Assembly (NCBI GenBank): GCA_016786665.1
Contig: JAEUVZ010000073.1
Coordinates: 1-64,000, forward strand
Length of the DNA: 64,000 nucleotides
From: Flavipsychrobacter sp.
Lineage (GTDB): Bacteria > Bacteroidota > Bacteroidia > Chitinophagales > Chitinophagaceae
Reading direction: 5' to 3'
How positions within the stretch are numbered: position 1 is the stretch's first letter; the number at the start of each line of letters is the position of its first letter. Positions 55,180-63,426 of this stretch are shown here, one piece after another. The notes beneath the pieces were generated by a model. It was not told where the DNA came from. It ran no database searches and worked only from the letters and a program-made list of their open reading frames with translations. The position numbers and the translations under genes are program-made.

Positions 55180-55797
55180 TTATGGTATGTTAAGATATTT
55201 ATGTGTTTGTAAAGATAGCTGCCAGTGGGGGTGTCGCTGAATGTATTCTATAATGCCGGGTGTCATTTCATCGCGCTTGCTCCATTCCGGTTGCAGGTAC
55301 AGTTTGCATTGGTCCGGCGCATCTGCGGCATGTTGTTCACCCCAGGCGTAGTCGGATTTATGATACACCACTACTTTCAGCTCATCTGCTGCTGCCAGGC
55401 ACTCCTTTAGCGGGGCCTTGAACTTTTTGGGCGACAATGTCACCCAGTCAAACGCCCCCCTGAGTGGCGACGACCCCGACGTTTCTATATGCACCCGGAA
55501 GCCTGTGGCATGTAGTGCATCGCAGAGGGGTGTCAGGTCATGAAGGGCGGGTTCTCCTCCTGTTACTACCACTATCCTGCCTGGGTGTGCGGCGGCCGTT
55601 TGCACCAGTTCTTCTACGCTCATTTTCGGGTGCGCATCCGCGTCCCAGCTCTCTTTCACATCACACCATACGCAGCCCACGTCACATCCGCCCAGCCGTA
55701 TAAAGTACGCCGCTTGTCCACTGTACGCACCTTCTCCCTGTAGGGTGTAGAAGTGCTCCATCACGGGATATGAAACGGTATTTGTTGTTGTACTCAA
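55180..55797 (-). CDS. queE: 7-carboxy-7-deazaguanine synthase, radical SAM
   Basis: The protein has 205 residues. The radical-SAM cluster is GGCDVGCVWCDVKESW (a CxxxCxxC motif). Upstream lies FYTLQGEGAYSGQAAYFIRL, characteristic of QueE, and VVVTGGEPALHDL is the SAM-binding GGEP motif. It converts CPH4 to CDG on the way to queuosine. The last part (QCKLYLQPEWSKRDEMTPG) is normal for the family. No other queuosine genes are within the window. Confidence 0.93.
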   Translation of the reverse strand: MSTTTNTVSYPVMEHFYTLQGEGAYSGQAAYFIRLGGCDVGCVWCDVKESWDADAHPKMSVEELVQTAAAHPGRIVVVTGGEPALHDLTPLCDALHATGFRVHIETSGSSPLRGAFDWVTLSPKKFKAPLKECLAAADELKVVVYHKSDYAWGEQHAADAPDQCKLYLQPEWSKRDEMTPGIIEYIQRHPHWQLSLQTHKYLNIP

Positions 55798-55846
55798 AAA
55801 TTTATGTTTGATTGAAACGGAGAGGCCGCAATGAGGCGGCCCCGGT

Positions 55847-56722
55847 TCAGGATCTTTGCTTTGCCGCTTCCAGCGTGTTCTTCATCAGTCCGCATATGGT
55901 CATCAGCCCCACACCCTTCGGAACGGGGGTTATATAGCTGCACTTGGCTGCCACGTTGTCGAAATCTACATCGCCCACCAGGCGGCTACCGCTTTTTCTT
56001 GTCGCGTCTTCTATGCGGTTAATGCCCACGTCTATTACTATAGCTCCTTCCTTTACCATATCAGCCGTCACATAGCGCGGGCGGCCTATCGCTGCAATTA
56101 TTATGTCCGCCTGCAGGCACAGTTCCTTCAGGTTTTTCGTCTTAGAGTGGCAAAGGGTCACCGTGGCGTTGCCCGGCTTGGTATTCCGCGCCATTAGTAT
56201 CGACATAGGCGTGCCCACTATGTTGCTGCGGCCTATCACCACGCAGTGCAGGCCGGTAGTATCTATGTTATAATACTCCAGCATCAGCAGGATACCATAG
56301 GGAGTCGCCGGCAGGAAAGAGGGCTGTCCCAGCACCATTTTCCCCTGTGTTATCGGGTGAAACCCATCTACGTCCTTCTCCGGGGAAATAGTATTAATAG
56401 CTGCGTTGTCCGATATGTGCTTGGGCAGTGGTAGCTGCACCAGTATGCCATCTATGGCATCGTCCTCGTTCAGCTTCTTTATTTCCGCTACCAATTCCTC
56501 CTCGGTAATGGTGGTATCAAACCGGAGCAGGGTAGAGTCAAACCCAAGTTCGTCGCAGGTTTTCACCTTATTGCCCACATAAGCTTCCGAGGCCGGATCA
56601 TTACCCACCAGTATGGCGGCCAGGTGCGGGCGTTTGTGCCCGGTCGCTACCAGTTTTTGGGTTTCCTCCTTTATCTCGGTTTTTATATGTGCGGATACCG
56701 CTACCCCATCCAGAATTTGCAT
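55847..56722 (-). CDS. folD: Bifunctional methylene-THF dehydrogenase/cyclohydrolase
   Basis: The protein has 291 residues from the ATG at 56720-56722 (MQILDGVAVSAHIK). The -7 box 5 nt away rules against the longer frame. Family motifs are AILVGNDPASEAYVGNKVKTC (with catalytic Lys), DGILVQLPLPKHI, VDGFHPITQGKM, CVVIGRSNIVGTPMSILM, and VTPVP-type ending SYITPVPKGVGLMT. It supplies one-carbon units on folate. Its promoter borders repeat array 2. Confidence 0.96.
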   Translation of the reverse strand: MQILDGVAVSAHIKTEIKEETQKLVATGHKRPHLAAILVGNDPASEAYVGNKVKTCDELGFDSTLLRFDTTITEEELVAEIKKLNEDDAIDGILVQLPLPKHISDNAAINTISPEKDVDGFHPITQGKMVLGQPSFLPATPYGILLMLEYYNIDTTGLHCVVIGRSNIVGTPMSILMARNTKPGNATVTLCHSKTKNLKELCLQADIIIAAIGRPRYVTADMVKEGAIVIDVGINRIEDATRKSGSRLVGDVDFDNVAAKCSYITPVPKGVGLMTICGLMKNTLEAAKQRS

Positions 56723-56726
56723 GCCG

Positions 56727-56734
56727 CAAAGATA
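56727..56734 (-). promoter_or_regulatory. -7 box of folD, probably leaderless
   Basis: TATCTTTG on the minus strand ends 5 nt before the ATG, so transcription should start at the start codon itself. Repeat array 2 begins about 30 bp upstream. Confidence 0.55.
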
Positions 56735-56759
56735 TACCATTCACCCAAAGCCCGGAAAT

Positions 56760-57212
56760 ATACCCCATACCACCCACCCCAACCATCCCCCCTTTGCCAC
56801 CCAGCCCCGCACGCAGCCGAACGCTCTCATGAGCGCAGCGAATAACGGGGTTAGGGGGATGTCTGCAACCTACAAAGCCCCGCCCCAACAGTCCTCCCCT
56901 TCAGGGGAGATAGAGGGGCCGCCCCCCAACCATCCCCCCTTTGTTGCCCAGCGCCCTGCGCGCAGCCGAAGGGGGCTAGGGGGATGTCTGCAGCAAACAA
57001 AGCCCCGCCCAAACAATCCTCCCCTTCAGGGGAGATAGAGGGGCCGCCCCCCAACCATCCCCCCTTTGTTGCCCAGCCCCCGCGCGCAGCCGAACGCTCT
57101 CATGAGCGCAGCGAATAACGGGGCTAGGGGGATGTCTGCATGACACAAAGCCCCGCCCAAACAGTCCTCCCCTTCAGGGGAGATAGAGGGGCCCTCGCCC
57201 AAACACTCCTTC
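56760..57212. repeat. Intergenic palindromic repeat array 2
   Basis: Same family as array 1; anchors start at 56894, 57019 and 57167 (steps 125 and 148 bp). The longer step comes from a 24-bp insert starting CGCTCTCATGAGCGCAGCG within the second palindrome, also present at the left end. It lies between divergent folD and the endonuclease gene, hence in both upstream regions. Confidence 0.9.
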
Positions 57213-57221
57213 CCTTCACGG

Positions 57222-57252
57222 TTGGGCGTTCCTTTAGATAAGTCTACCTTTG
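57222..57252 (+). promoter_or_regulatory. Promoter of the endonuclease I gene
   Basis: TTG (57222-57224), 20 nt, TACCTTTG (57245-57252). The predicted start, near 57257, is 11 nt before the GTG start codon. It directly abuts the end of repeat array 2. Confidence 0.65.
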
Positions 57253-57267
57253 TAAAAAATAACACTT

Positions 57268-58314
57268 GTGAAGAAGGTCTATACATTGCTTTTCCTGCTC
57301 CTGTCTCTGCCTTGCGTGGCGCAGATACCGCCTGGCTACTACAATAGCGCGTCTGGGCTACAGGGCACTGTCCTTCGTTCCGCGCTGCATACTATTATTG
57401 ACGGCCACAATCAGCAAACATACCCCCTCTGGACACACTTTATCGCTACCGATGCGAAAGGGAATACAAAAGTCTGGGATATCTATTCCGATAAGCCCGG
57501 GCAGACCCCTCCATACGAGTACAGCCTCGTAGCCAACCAATGTGGTAACTACTCGGCCGAGGGCGACTGTTACAATCACGAGCATACCTGGCCTTCCAGT
57601 TATTTTAATGACGAATTTCCCGCTCGTAGCGACTTGTTTCATATTTACCCTACGGATGGCTGGGTCAATAACAAGCGCTCAAACTATGCCTACGGAGTAG
57701 TTTCGAATCCCACATATACCAGCCAGAACGGCAGCAAACTGGGTCCTAATACCTACCCCGGATATAGCGGAACAGTGTTCGAACCGCTCGACTCCTTCAA
57801 AGGCGACCTCGCCCGTTCCTACTTCTATATGGCTACACGGTACTACACCGAAGACGGTACCTGGAACGACTGGGCTATGTCCAACAAAACAGAACTCAAG
57901 CAATGGGCGATTAACATGCTGCTGGAATGGCACACCAACGACCCCGTGAGCCAGAAAGAACTCGACCGCAACGAAGCGGTCTACACCATTCAGGACAATC
58001 GTAACCCCTTTATCGACCATCCGGAATATGCCTACTGCATTTGGGGCATCTGCAATACTTCAGTAGCCGAGGTGCTCACCACACAGCCGCAGGTAATTTT
58101 GTACCCCAACCCGGCCTCATCCTCGCTACACATTCGTAGTACGGCAGCGGCTACAATGGATGTATACAACATGCACGGACAGATAATGTACCACGGCGAC
58201 ACCCCTCCTGCCGAAGACATGCAGCTGAATATTGAGCAATGGCCGGCAGGTATATACTTCCTCCGCGCAGTATCACCCGCGGGACAGAGCACCCACCGCT
58301 TCTCGGTCAACTAG
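57268..58314 (+). CDS. Secreted endonuclease I-family protein with T9SS sorting domain
   Basis: The protein has 348 residues with a GTG start (57268) directly before a signal peptide (KKVYTLLFLLLSLPCVAQ). Residues 30-250 form the Endonuclease_1 fold: NHEHTWPSSYF with catalytic His, HIYPTDGWVNNKRSNYAYG and GDLARSYFYMATRYY. The C-terminal part is a type A T9SS domain (ILYPNPASSSLHI, GIYFLRA, HRFSVN). It probably degrades extracellular nucleic acid. Repeat arrays 2 and 3 flank it. Confidence 0.92.
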   Translation: MKKVYTLLFLLLSLPCVAQIPPGYYNSASGLQGTVLRSALHTIIDGHNQQTYPLWTHFIATDAKGNTKVWDIYSDKPGQTPPYEYSLVANQCGNYSAEGDCYNHEHTWPSSYFNDEFPARSDLFHIYPTDGWVNNKRSNYAYGVVSNPTYTSQNGSKLGPNTYPGYSGTVFEPLDSFKGDLARSYFYMATRYYTEDGTWNDWAMSNKTELKQWAINMLLEWHTNDPVSQKELDRNEAVYTIQDNRNPFIDHPEYAYCIWGICNTSVAEVLTTQPQVILYPNPASSSLHIRSTAAATMDVYNMHGQIMYHGDTPPAEDMQLNIEQWPAGIYFLRAVSPAGQSTHRFSVN

Positions 58315-58375
58315 CACAAAATATAGAGCAGGTATCTTACCTGCGCAGTACCACCTGTAGCAAGATACCGGCACC

Positions 58376-59015
58376 ACCACCCAACCATCCCCCCTTTGTT
58401 GCCCAGCCCCGCGCGCAGCCGAACGCTCTCATGAGCGCCGCGAATAACGGGGGTAAGGGATGTCTGCAGCACACATAGCCTCGCCCAAACAATCCTCCCC
58501 TTCAGGGGAGATAGAGGGGCCACCCACCCCAACCATTCCCCCTTTGTTGCCCAGCCCCCGCGCGCAGCCGAAGGGGGCTAAGGAGATGTCTGCACGCCAC
58601 ACTCCACACACCTACCACCCTAACCATCCCCCCCTTTGCCACCCAGCCCCGCGCGCAGCCGAAGGGGGCTAGGGGGATGTCTGCAGCACACAAAGCCTCG
58701 CCCCAACAGTCCTCCCCTTCAGGGGAGATAGAGGGGCCACCCACCCCAACCATTCCCCCTTTGCCACCCAGCCCCCGCGCGCAGCCGAAGGGGGCTAGGG
58801 GAATGTCTGCACGCCACACTCCACACACCTACCACCCCAACCATTCCCCCTTTGTTGCCCAGCCCCGCGCGCAGCCGAACGCTCTCATGAGCGCAGCGAA
58901 TAACGGGGCTAAGGAGATGTCTGCAGCACACAAAGCCTCGCCCAAACAATCCTCCCCTTCAGGGGAGATAGAGGGGCCACCCACCCCAACCATTCCCCCG
59001 TTGCCCCTGCGGAAT
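58376..59015. repeat. Intergenic palindromic repeat array 3
   Basis: Anchors are at 58495, 58712 and 58952. Steps of 217 and 240 bp contain alternating units that lack the CTCCCC palindrome but keep the CCCCCTTT/GAAGGGGG one, followed by CACGCCACACTCCACACACC. The 24-bp insert is seen twice (near 58420 and 58880). It lies between two same-direction genes. Confidence 0.88.
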
Positions 59016-59042
59016 ACAAAAATCCCGCTTTAACTTGCATCC

Positions 59043-60143
59043 ATGAAAGTTCACGATATCACACGGGTGCTAGAAGCGTTTGCTCCCATCGACTACCAGG
59101 AGAGCTACGACAACAGCGGAATGCAGGTGGGAGACCCCGGTGTTGAAGTGACCGGTTGCCTCCTTACGCTCGATGTTACCAGCCACGTGCTCGATGAAGC
59201 CCTGTCCCGTGGCTGCAACCTGGTCATTGCACATCATCCCGTCATCTTTTCAGGGTTAAAAAGGCTCACCGGCAGCAACTACGTGCAGCGCATTGTGCAG
59301 AAGGCGATTAAGAACGATATAGCCATATATGCCTGCCATACCAATATCGACAATATGCGCGGCGGCGTAAATGCAAAGATTGCTGAAAAACTGGGCCTTC
59401 GGGAGACCACTATATTAAGCCTCATGAAAGATTCGCTGCGCAAGCTATACACCTTCGCCCCCATACAGCATGCTGATAGGGTACGCGAGGCACTTTTTGC
59501 AGCGGGAGCGGGCGACATAGGCAGGTATAGGGAGTGCAGCTTCAATACTGCTGGTCAGGGCACATTCCGTCCGCAGGCCGATGCCAATCCGGCAATAGGG
59601 CAGGCCGGCGGCCCGCGCGAAATGGTCGAAGAGGTTAAAATTGAGGTCCTCGTTCAGCGCGACCGTGAAGCAAGAGTATTAAAAGCCCTATTTGAAAATC
59701 ACCCATACGAAGAGGTCGCTTATGAGTTTATAGGCCTGCACAACCCCAACCAGGAAATGGGCGCCGGTATGCTCGGCATCCTCCCGGAACCGGTCAGCGA
59801 AATGGACTTCCTGGCGCAGGTAAAGGACAAAATGGGGGCAAAATGCATCAAATACACCGAATTAAGGGGCAAAACCATCCGGAAAGTAGCCGTTTGTGGC
59901 GGTTCAGGTAGCTTTTTGCTACGCGAGGCTATAGGGGCGGGGGCCGACATATTTATCACTTCCGATTTCAAATACCACCAGTTCTTCGATGCCGAAGGAC
60001 GGATTGTCATTGCCGATATCGGCCACTACGAAACCGAGCAGTTCACCCCCGAATTATTTCTGGATATACTTAAGGAAAAATTTCCTAATTTTGCCTTCCT
60101 TTTATCAAATACATCAACTAATCCGGTAAAATATTTTTACTAA
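59043..60143 (+). CDS. Nif3-like dinuclear metal centre protein
   Basis: The protein has 366 residues with the inserted domain typical of the long YqfO type. Metal ligands lie in NLVIAHHPVIFSGLKRLTG (two His), IYACHTNIDN and the C-terminal DIGHYETEQF. The middle insert (about 140-260, with FENHPYEEVAYEFIGL) is the PII-like domain. The family forms hexamers with two metals and may act as GTP cyclohydrolase I type 2 or a related enzyme. It precedes the zinc-ribbon gene by 3 nt; this pair is conserved in Bacteroidota. Confidence 0.92.
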   Translation: MKVHDITRVLEAFAPIDYQESYDNSGMQVGDPGVEVTGCLLTLDVTSHVLDEALSRGCNLVIAHHPVIFSGLKRLTGSNYVQRIVQKAIKNDIAIYACHTNIDNMRGGVNAKIAEKLGLRETTILSLMKDSLRKLYTFAPIQHADRVREALFAAGAGDIGRYRECSFNTAGQGTFRPQADANPAIGQAGGPREMVEEVKIEVLVQRDREARVLKALFENHPYEEVAYEFIGLHNPNQEMGAGMLGILPEPVSEMDFLAQVKDKMGAKCIKYTELRGKTIRKVAVCGGSGSFLLREAIGAGADIFITSDFKYHQFFDAEGRIVIADIGHYETEQFTPELFLDILKEKFPNFAFLLSNTSTNPVKYFY

Positions 60144-60146
60144 TAT

Positions 60147-60908
60147 ATGGCTTCAGTAAAAGACTTTTCAGTTGAGGAAAAACTGGTGGCAGTTCTGACC
60201 CTCCAAAAGATCGACTCTAAAATAGACGAGATCAAAACCCTGAAGGGCGAACTTCCTATGGAAGTGAAAGATCTCGAAGATGAGATTGAAGGTCTGAAAA
60301 CGCGCCTCAGCAACACAGATGCCGAAATAGAAAGCATCAACCATTTCATCGATCAGAAGACCGAAGCGAAGAAAGAAGCCCAGGCGCTGATTAAGAAATA
60401 CGAAAAACAGCAGGACAACGTAAAGAATAATCGTGAGTTCGAAGCGATTAACAAGGAAATAGAGCTCCAGGAACTGGAAGTAAAGCTGAACGAAAAGCAC
60501 ATTAAAGATGCCAATTTCGAACAGAAAGAACGCTCTGCGCAGCGACTGAAAACCGAAGAGAAGATCGCAGAAGTTGAATCAGCCCTGAAAGCGAAAAAAG
60601 CTGAGCTGGAAAAAATTATTGCAGATACCGAGAAGGAAGAAAAAGAACTGACCGTTAAGTCAGAAGAAGCGAAGGAAAAGGTAGACCCACGTTTGATTTC
60701 TGCCTACGATCGCATCCGCAGCAGCTATCGCAATGGCCTGGCTGTAGTGCCTATCCTCCGCGACTCCTGTGGTGGTTGCTTCAACGTGATACCTCCCCAG
60801 CGCCAGAGCGAGATTCGCCAGCGCAAGAAGATACTGGTATGCGAGCACTGCGGCCGTGTACTGGTTGATAACGACCTCAACGATCAGGTAAAAGTAGCCG
60901 GTAAGTAA
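60147..60908 (+). CDS. Coiled-coil protein with C4-type zinc ribbon
   Basis: The protein has 253 residues. A long coiled coil (about 10-185, Glu/Lys/Ala-rich heptads) is followed by the C4 zinc ribbon with CGGCFN and CEHCGR. This is the CdsZ/zf-RING_7 family. Its partner Nif3-like gene lies 3 nt upstream, and the two are usually adjacent in bacteria. The molecular role is not established. A clear terminator follows. Confidence 0.9.
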   Translation: MASVKDFSVEEKLVAVLTLQKIDSKIDEIKTLKGELPMEVKDLEDEIEGLKTRLSNTDAEIESINHFIDQKTEAKKEAQALIKKYEKQQDNVKNNREFEAINKEIELQELEVKLNEKHIKDANFEQKERSAQRLKTEEKIAEVESALKAKKAELEKIIADTEKEEKELTVKSEEAKEKVDPRLISAYDRIRSSYRNGLAVVPILRDSCGGCFNVIPPQRQSEIRQRKKILVCEHCGRVLVDNDLNDQVKVAGK

Positions 60909-60940
60909 CATACCGTCCATACATAAACTATTGTAGTGCA

Positions 60941-60972
60941 ATGCCCCCGGAACCGGGGGCATTTTGCTTTTT
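60941..60972 (+). terminator. Terminator after the zinc-ribbon gene
   Basis: ATGCCCCCGG (60941-60950) pairs with CCGGGGGCAT (60953-60962), followed by TTTGCTTTTT. Confidence 0.9.
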
Positions 60973-61082
60973 CGTAGGTGCACAATGTGTATATCTTCAT
61001 TTGTGGAAAAATAAAAAAGTATTTATTTTTATATTTCTTTACGAATGTTAATAAGGATATTATAATTAATGAAAAATAATCA

Positions 61083-61208
61083 ATGAAAGTAAAATGTAAC
61101 TATATGATAGTATGTATCGATAAAATGTAACTGTATATCACTATCCTGTAATTGTGTGGCGCTATGATGATACTACGATGTAACTAAATGTAAGTAAAAT
61201 GAAACTAT
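61083..61208. repeat. Six degenerate 21-bp tandem repeats, helically phased
   Basis: Octamers ATGAAAGT, ATGTAACT, ATGATAGT, ATGTAACT, ATGATACT, ATGTAACT, ATGTAAGT and ATGAAACT start at 61083, 61094, 61104, 61125, 61167, 61178, 61188 and 61199, all on a 10.5-bp grid (six 21-bp periods). The degenerate copy CTGTAATT sits at 61146. The region is AT-rich (60966-61255) without a gene and lies beside array 4. Confidence 0.7.
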
Positions 61209-61256
61209 AAATTCCACAACAAATTGATTTTCAGTCATTTAGTTTTATGAGAGAAA

Positions 61257-62003
61257 ATCGCCACCCACCAAATACCTCGCCCCCAACAATCCTCCCCTTC
61301 AGGGGAAATAGAGGGGCCACACCCCAACCATTCCCCCTTTGCCACCCAGCCCCCGCGCGCAGCCGAACGCTCTCATGAGCGCAGCGAATAACGGGGCTAG
61401 GGGGATGTCTGCATAACACAAAACCTCGCCCAAACAGTCCTCCCCTTCAGGGGAGATAGAGGGGCACCCCAACCATTCCCCCTTTGTTGCCCAGCCCCGC
61501 GCGTAGCCGAACGCTCTCATGAGCGCAGCGAATAACGGGGTTAGGGGGATGTCTGCAGCACACAAAGCCTCGCCCAAACAATCCTCCCCTTCAGGGGAGA
61601 TAGAGGGGCCGCACCCCAACCATTCCCCCTTTGCCACCCAGCCCCGCACGCAGCAGAAGGGGGCCAGGGGGATGTCAGCAGCAAACAAAGCCTCGCCCAA
61701 ACAATCCTCCCCTTCAGGGGAGATAGAGGGGCCATCACCCCAACCATCCCCCCTTTGTTGCTTAGCCCCTGCGCGCAGCCGAACGCTCTCATGAGCGCAG
61801 CGAATAACGGGGCCAGGGGGATGTCTGCAACTTACAAAGCCTCGCCCAAACAATCCTCCCCTTCAGGGGAGATAGAGGGGCCGCACCCCAACCATTCCCC
61901 CTTTGTTGCCCAACCCCGCGCGTAGCCGAAGGGGGTTAGGGGGATGTCTGCACGCCACCGACACCAAACAATCCTCCCCTTCAGGGGAGATAGAGGGGCC
62001 ACT
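61257..62003. repeat. Intergenic palindromic repeat array 4
   Basis: Anchors start at 61292 (variant AGGGGAAATA), 61440, 61584, 61707, 61856 and 61974; steps 148, 144, 123, 149 and 118 bp. The 24-bp insert is present in three units. It lies between the AT-rich repeat and the terminator of the convergent DUF3098 gene. Confidence 0.9.
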
Positions 62004-62013
62004 GGAAATAGAA

Positions 62014-62043
62014 AAACCCTCCCGGTACGCACCGGAAGGGTTT
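62014..62043 (-). terminator. Terminator of the DUF3098/ftsX unit
   Basis: AAACCCTCCCGGT (62014-62026) pairs with ACCGGAAGGGTTT (62031-62043), one C/A mismatch. The minus strand ends GGGTTTTTC. Confidence 0.85.
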
Positions 62044-62072
62044 CAAAAATAGTAGTATAAAAACCGGATTGG

Positions 62073-62363
62073 TTAATCCTTCAGTTGCTGCTCCGCTGCC
62101 TTAGGTTTTTTCATGATAGCATATACCTCCACCGCAAAGCCCAGCATCACCACTATCGGCGCCAGCGTTATACGGCGGAAACTATATATCTCGTCATAAT
62201 TAAACTGGTGCGGGTCAGGGCTCTTACCCCCGGCCATCAGCATAAAGCCGATAAGTATCAGCACGATACCACCTATCATCCACATGTAGTTACTCTTGTC
62301 AAAGAGAAACGTCTGGTTGCCTAATGGTGCTTTTATTTTCGAAGGACTCTTGGTTGTTGACAT
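62073..62363 (-). CDS. DUF3098-family membrane protein
   Basis: The protein has 96 residues with two membrane helices (about 29-46 and 66-84). The central loop MAGGKSPDPHQFNYDEIYSFRRITLAP is the DUF3098 hallmark. It follows the FtsX-like gene by 24 nt, the normal neighbourhood in Bacteroidota, and uppP and queE-type genes are often close too. The function is unknown, presumably related to cell division or the envelope. Confidence 0.88.
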   Translation of the reverse strand: MSTTKSPSKIKAPLGNQTFLFDKSNYMWMIGGIVLILIGFMLMAGGKSPDPHQFNYDEIYSFRRITLAPIVVMLGFAVEVYAIMKKPKAAEQQLKD

Positions 62364-62387
62364 ATTGCTAATATAAAGAAATTAAGA

Positions 62388-63245
62388 TTAATAAAGATCG
62401 TCTACGTGCATCTTCAGGTACTTCACTACCGAGCGGTGCGTACTGGCTACCGATATCAACACCCCCAGTACCAGCATTACCGTCATCAGCAATATCAGCA
62501 TACCCGTATCATTCAGTACCCGCAGTTCCGGCATCACATTCTGCGCTATAGATATCACCAGCCATAGAAACACTACCGATATAGCACCGCTGATCAGCCC
62601 GTTGATAGCCGCCCGCTGGTCAAACGGCTTGGTGATGAACCACCGCGTGGCACCTACCATCTGCATCGTTTTTATCAGGAACCGGTTGCTGAACATGGCC
62701 AGCCGCACCGTATTGTCTATCAATATCACCACTATGGCAAACAGCATCAGCGATATTACCGCCAGCACTATGCTCACCTTCCGGAAGTTGCTGTTCATCT
62801 GGTCTACCACCATGGTGGGGTAGGTTACATTGCGTACCACGTTGCTTTGCAGCACGAACTTCTTTATCTTTTCCAGGCTGTCGGCGTTCACATACCGGCT
62901 GTTCAGCTTCATTTCCACCACGGCGAAGAACGGGTTGTAACCCAGGAAGGTAGCTATGTCGTGGCCTTCCAGTTTGCTTTGCTCTTTTATGGCTTCTTCT
63001 TTGGTTATTATTTTCGTCTCCCGGGTAAAGGGCTGGTTCTCCAGTATCTGTTTCATTTTCTGGATGTGTTCCTCGCGGGCGTTGTCGTGAAACTCTACCG
63101 ATACCACCACGTCCTCCTTAAAGGCGCGGGTCAGCGAGCGCCCGTTTATCACCAGCGCGCCCAGCACGCCCAGCAGGAACAGTACCAGCGATACACCCAG
63201 TATCGCGTAGAAGTAAGTCGGTTTTGCCTTTTTGTTTGTCGCCAT
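62388..63245 (-). CDS. ftsX: FtsX-like cell-division permease
   Basis: The protein has 285 residues with four membrane helices: one near 12-32, then three between 165 and 275. The extracellular domain after helix 1 (residues 40-160, ending YPTMVVDQMNSNFRK) and the permease motif MFSNRFLIKTMQMVGATRWFI are typical of FtsX. With FtsE it activates peptidoglycan hydrolases during division. ftsE is not in the window. It is the first gene of the unit with DUF3098, and divergent from the arginase-family gene. Confidence 0.9.
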   Translation of the reverse strand: MATNKKAKPTYFYAILGVSLVLFLLGVLGALVINGRSLTRAFKEDVVVSVEFHDNAREEHIQKMKQILENQPFTRETKIITKEEAIKEQSKLEGHDIATFLGYNPFFAVVEMKLNSRYVNADSLEKIKKFVLQSNVVRNVTYPTMVVDQMNSNFRKVSIVLAVISLMLFAIVVILIDNTVRLAMFSNRFLIKTMQMVGATRWFITKPFDQRAAINGLISGAISVVFLWLVISIAQNVMPELRVLNDTGMLILLMTVMLVLGVLISVASTHRSVVKYLKMHVDDLY

Positions 63246-63426
63246 TTTTACCGTTAACGCTCAAAAATATAAAAAACAGCCTGTATTTGCCCCTTTTACT
63301 TACGGATTAACCTATTTTAACCTCACCCGCTGATATGTTGATATTTTATAGGTAGCACACCGCCTGCGCATGCCGGGAAAGAACAGCAATTATTGTACTT
63401 TAGCCTCTACAAACAGCGAACATTAC

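Noticed and set aside
49558-62003. CRISPR arrays
   Set aside because: The 124/148-bp period has no short constant repeats separated by unique spacers; the whole unit is repeated, and no cas genes are near.
56601-62032. Open frames in arrays 2, 3 and 4
   Set aside because: Same repeat-derived translations as array 1; no start context, no coding character.
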